From assembly GCF_005771435.1 (NCBI RefSeq), contig NZ_VANI01000008.1, forward strand, positions 45,013-109,012: 64,000 bases of DNA, in the 5' to 3' direction. Positions 60,639 to 64,000 of this stretch are shown piece after piece. Made by a program: the position numbers and the translations under genes. The notes beneath the pieces were generated by a model. The model was not told the origin of the DNA. It was given only the letters and a program-made list of their open reading frames with translations, and ran no database searches. The stretch comes from Microbulbifer harenosus (GTDB taxonomy: Bacteria; Pseudomonadota; Gammaproteobacteria; Pseudomonadales; Cellvibrionaceae). How positions within the stretch are numbered: the stretch's first letter is position 1; every line of letters begins with the position of its first letter.

Positions 60639-61079
60639 TTAAGTGTTGTAGGTGTAGAAGAACCACGAACTCTTAGCGAGGCCCATTGAATCATATAGTT
60701 TTTGGGCGGCGTTGTTTTCTGGAGCAGTCACCCACTGTAACCTTGCTGCACCTTTATCCTTTGCGAATTCACGGCAATGCTCGATTAACTCACGCCCAAT
60801 ACCCTCTCCACGGTTTTCAGGCTGAGTGTAAAGGTCATTCAGTATAGCGACCTTAGAAATAATTGTTGACGTGAACGTGAAATACACAGTGGCGAAGCCC
60901 ACTGCTTTATTTTCTTTACGGAATAGAAATTGACCACCAAGCTCTGATGGTTGGAAGAACTTCGAAAGAAACCCCTCATTCCTTTTGTCACATATATCCT
61001 GGACTTTATAGAACTCTTGATATGCCCTAAAGAGAGGTAAAACCTCATTCAAATTTTCCTTTGAAACTGTCTCGATCAC
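60639..61079 (-). CDS. GNAT-family N-acetyltransferase (integron-cassette-like)
   Basis: A 146-residue GNAT protein: IETVSKENLNEVLPLFRAYQ at the N-terminus and the acetyl-CoA loop PENRGEGIGRELIEHCREFA (about residues 92-111), then VTAPENNAAQKLYDSMG. The acceptor is unknown. The start is GTG 61079 with AAGGAG 6 nt upstream. The sequence is AT-richer than the core genes. The gene is tightly bracketed by GTTAAGT before the start (61102-61096 on minus) and its complement ACTTAAC overlapping the stop (60644-60638), as expected of an integron gene cassette. No integrase gene is in the window. Confidence 0.88.
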   Translation of the reverse strand: MIETVSKENLNEVLPLFRAYQEFYKVQDICDKRNEGFLSKFFQPSELGGQFLFRKENKAVGFATVYFTFTSTIISKVAILNDLYTQPENRGEGIGRELIEHCREFAKDKGAARLQWVTAPENNAAQKLYDSMGLAKSSWFFYTYNT

Positions 61080-61095
61080 CTGAACTCCTTGTGAT

Positions 61096-61190
61096 ACTTA
61101 ACGCCCACAGCAGAGCGGCCAATGTTATGCACATTTTGTGCGAAACTGGGAGCGCAGCGACCCGCACAAAACATGCATAGCGCTGGGCGT
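61096..61190 (-). other. attC-like site preceding the first GNAT cassette
   Basis: An imperfect palindrome ending GGGCGTTAAGT on the minus strand; GTTAAGT fits the core GTTRRRY. Outer arms ACGCCCA/TGGGCGT (61101-61107 with 61184-61190), inner arms of 17 nt with two mismatches (61126-61142 with 61163-61179). The 32-nt segment at 61148-61179 is nearly identical to 62507-62538. The opposite RYYYAAC core is not intact, so call it attC-like. Confidence 0.6.
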
Positions 61191-61399
61191 CCTGCGGAGG
61201 TCCGAAGGCCCGAACGAAGAGCCAAAACTGAACATAGACCGAAGCGAAAATACCCTACGAAAATACTCTCTCCAACTCATAGCATTTTTGACAGAACATT
61301 CACTCAAGGTTTTGTTGGTTTTGTACGGACATCCCGGCGGATGTCGGTTCGCCCACTTCAACGGTACTATGGAAAGCTCCGATTTCTGCTTTATCTTCT

Positions 61400-61815
61400 C
61401 GCGGACGTCCTTTTTATCGTTCGGCCGCGGTACCTTGGTTTGGTGCCTGAAATTCCGTTATCACAATCCGGCACCTGACTGCGATGGGCCAATTTATTAA
61501 CCACCGGCCATAGGTGGTTGTCACCAAGGAACAAAACAGACCTCCCGAGTTCCCAGGGTTTCCTTGCCAGCATGCCAGGCTCTTCGACACCGGTGAGCCA
61601 ATACTCCAGGTCGATACAGAGTATGGTTATAGCCTTCCGTCTTTGTGAAAACGTCGGCTCCCACGATTTGCCTATTTCGGTGCTCAATCACCGTGGCCTA
61701 CTGACTCGCTGTCTACGCTTAACCGCGAACGTCGCCGTGCGCAGTCCAAGACTCGCTTCCGGGTGGGGACCAGCCTTGCCCGGGTGGGACTTGCACCCAC
61801 GGGAAACCAACGCAC
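61400..61815 (-). ncRNA. Group II intron-like 5' fragment (no intron protein)
   Basis: On the minus strand the sequence starts GTGCG at 61815, the consensus 5' end of bacterial group II introns. It continues with the GTGGG-TGCAAGT-CCCAC stem and segments resembling domain I (GAAGCGAGTCTTGGACTG; GCGTAGACAGCGAGTCAG; TGATTGAGCACCGAAATAGG). There is no reverse transcriptase gene and I find no domain V hairpin, so only a 5' portion seems present. The lower boundary is a guess. The identification is from remembered sequence patterns, not a search. Confidence 0.5.
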
Positions 61816-61854
61816 AGTTTCCGTTAATCATCCTCCTTGTCGATCAACATCCCC

Positions 61855-61917
61855 TGCGCCTGAGCTTTGCTCGGCGCACCACAAAGTTGGCCGTCGGCCT
61901 GCAGCGCTTTGTTACGT
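61855..61917 (-). other. Interrupted attC-like half-site after the second GNAT gene
   Basis: On the minus strand ACGTAAC (61917-61911) overlaps the GNAT stop, followed by AAAGCGCTGCAGGCCGACGG, typical of the left half of an attC. No matching right half follows. Instead a strong hairpin (TGCGCC-t-GAGC/GCTC-GGCGCA, 61855-61878) leads to the intron-like fragment 40 nt later. Confidence 0.5.
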
Positions 61918-62436
61918 GTTGCCGGGACTGAGGAGAGATGTAAGAACATGATCCTCCCAGCACCCATTTATTTTTAGATACCGCTTAGCCTCACCCTCTT
62001 TAGTGAAGCCAAGACTTTCTAGTAACTTGGCGGATCTATAATTGCTAGGCATATAGTTTGCCATTATGCGATTTAGCGATAGTTCTTTGAACGCATAATC
62101 TATGGTTTTTTGGCACAGGAACTTCATGAAACCTTTGCCTTCATATTTCTGGGCTACTGCGTAACCCATATTGCATGCCATAAACGGACCTTTCACAATA
62201 TTTGTGAGGGAACAAATAGCAATAATTTTGAGCTGATTTGGTTCGGTTAAAACAAAATGTGCCGAATTTCCATTTAGTTTCTCCGAACTCCACTCCTCCA
62301 AGCGCTGCTCCCAAGCCGTTACGGAATGATAGCCACCCTCTCTGCTAGGTTCCCAAGCGCTCAAGTGCGCTTCATTTTCCTCGTAAAATTTTGAAAGCAG
62401 AGCTGCATCACTTACAGAAACTAATTTTACTTCCAT
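61912..62436 (-). CDS. GNAT-family N-acetyltransferase, RimJ/RimL type (integron-cassette-like)
   Basis: A 174-residue GNAT protein of the RimJ/RimL-like Acetyltransf_3 group: VKLVSVSDAALLSKFYEENE at the N-terminus, CNMGYAVAQKYEGKGFMKF (about residues 88-106) as the acetyl-CoA region, and LNRIMANYMPSNYRSAKLLE, LGFTKEGEAKRYL near the end. Substrate unknown. ATG 62436, poor ribosome site. AT-rich relative to the core chromosome. Bracketed by GTTACGT (62460-62454 on minus) and ACGTAAC (61917-61911), a complementary pair as in integron cassettes. Confidence 0.88.
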   Translation of the reverse strand: MEVKLVSVSDAALLSKFYEENEAHLSAWEPSREGGYHSVTAWEQRLEEWSSEKLNGNSAHFVLTEPNQLKIIAICSLTNIVKGPFMACNMGYAVAQKYEGKGFMKFLCQKTIDYAFKELSLNRIMANYMPSNYRSAKLLESLGFTKEGEAKRYLKINGCWEDHVLTSLLSPGNT

Positions 62437-62453
62437 GCTCGATTCTCAGTGGC

Positions 62454-62548
62454 ACGTAACGCCGCCGGCAGGGGCAGCTTGCCTTGTGCGTGTTTTGCGC
62501 AAAAATGGGAGCGCAGCGACCTGCGCAAAACATGCATAAGGTAAGCTG
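62454..62548 (-). other. attC-like site preceding the second GNAT cassette
   Basis: Two 27-nt arms (62475-62501 and 62522-62548) pair over their whole length with 24 Watson-Crick and three G-T pairs, around a 20-nt loop. On the minus strand the site ends GGCGTTACGT at the cassette border. It shares the GGGAGCGCAGCGACC segment with the site at 61096-61190. Confidence 0.65.
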
Positions 62549-62632
62549 TCCCGCGGAGGGCCGAAGGCCTGGAGCAAACTGCCCGGCTTGTATGGTGTAC
62601 ATGCTCCCCAAAACGGGCAAAATTGAGGCCCA

Positions 62633-62656
62633 CCTCTGGCTGCAACCAGAGGCCTT
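62633..62656 (+). terminator. Terminator-like hairpin upstream of the IS110 gene
   Basis: CCTCTGG (62633-62639) and CCAGAGG (62646-62652) with a 6-nt loop, followed by CCTTTT. It could stop read-through towards the insertion sequence. The remaining gap to 62795 has no recognisable gene. Confidence 0.5.
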
Positions 62657-62774
62657 TTATGCGGTAGTTCGATGCCTGCCTGGCTCCTCTGTCGAGAGAC
62701 CGTTAACAAGTGGGAACGCCGCATAAACTCTAAGTAACAACTCGAATAGTCATCAGGGCCTCGAGCTCGTATAG

Positions 62775-63910
<1,136 letters not shown>

Positions 63911-64000
63911 TGTTTGTCAAAGAAGATGTCGCGATCACTCGATTACGCTGCCTCTAATTTCACCTCCTGAGAGGCCTGATCTTCAGGCGAAGGATTCAGC
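63911..64000. mobile_element. Unidentified third insertion, edge only
   Basis: From 63911 the sequence no longer matches the IS256 reading frame. It begins TGTTTGTCAAAGAAGATG, a plausible IS terminus, and a minus-strand open frame ends 32 bp inside it. The rest lies beyond the window. Confidence 0.5.
63943..64000 (-). CDS. C-terminal end of an unidentified protein, possibly a transposase
   Basis: The minus-strand frame entering from the right edge reads LNPSPEDQASQEVKLEAA and stops at 63943-63945. Eighteen residues are too few to identify a family. Its position near the edge of an apparent insertion suggests a transposase tail. Confidence 0.35.
   Translation of the reverse strand, partial: LNPSPEDQASQEVKLEAA

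Noticed and set aside
60592..60644. A complete attC after the first GNAT gene (ACTTAAC ... GTTGAAC)
   Set aside because: Both core boxes fit the consensus, but the 39 nt between them does not fold into paired arms, so I kept only the R'' box as evidence.
61400..61815. Possible HEARO/omega RNA of an IscB-type element
   Set aside because: No IscB or other HNH/RuvC protein gene lies next to it, and the GTGCG start and TGCAAGT stem fit a group II intron better.
61518..61931. 137-codon plus-strand frame across the intron-like fragment and the GNAT end
   Set aside because: The sequence carries structured-RNA features on the other strand; the peptide has no domain and overlaps a real gene end.

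Overview
The window is a chromosomal segment of a high-GC gammaproteobacterium. Gene content and order follow the Pseudomonas/Cellvibrionales pattern (hfq-hflX-hflK-hflC-hisZ-purA, orn/rsgA, pilMNOPQ-aroK-aroB-gltBD, pilGHIJ-chpA next to gshB). A marine Microbulbifer-like bacterium is my best guess, but the genus is an inference. About 59 kb is conserved housekeeping and type IV pilus sequence. The last 3.5 kb is a lower-GC accessory zone.

Layout: 1-14.1 kb is a long minus-strand run: a hemolysin III-family fragment, purA, hisZ, hflC, hflK, hflX, hfq, miaA, mutL, an AMIN/LysM amidase, tsaE and nnr. At 14.3-19.5 kb come queG (+), orn (-), rsgA, a sulfurtransferase and psd (+). At 19.6-30.3 kb lie an HD-GYP-like gene, hemE, an NhaC-type antiporter and gltD/gltB. 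At 30.3-51.1 kb is the type IV pilus block: aroB-aroK behind pilQPONM, divergent mrcA, then the Chp chemosensory genes chpC-chpA-pilJ-pilI-pilH-pilG, which control pilus motors and cAMP/surface responses. At 51.5-60.4 kb are plus-strand genes gshB, a tonB-like gene, yqgE, ruvX, hemC-hemD-hemX-hemY and an exported alpha/beta hydrolase. At 60.6-64 kb are two GNAT acetyltransferase genes with integron-cassette-like borders, a group II intron-like fragment, and nested insertion sequences (IS110 split by IS256, itself cut by a third element).

The most unusual feature is a family of five ~125-bp intergenic palindromic repeats at 10.3-18.6 kb. Each has a 19-20 bp outer stem enclosing two hairpins. 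The stem sequences differ between copies but keep their pairing, so all three stems show compensatory changes. On one strand, both hairpins expose C[ANGGAN]G hexaloops, which is the recognition motif of CsrA/RsmA. I read this as a dispersed structured RNA or repeat family, possibly a post-transcriptional regulator sponge or 3'/5'-UTR module. The structure is read directly from the sequence; the CsrA link is inference.

I saw no rRNA, tRNA or CRISPR array.
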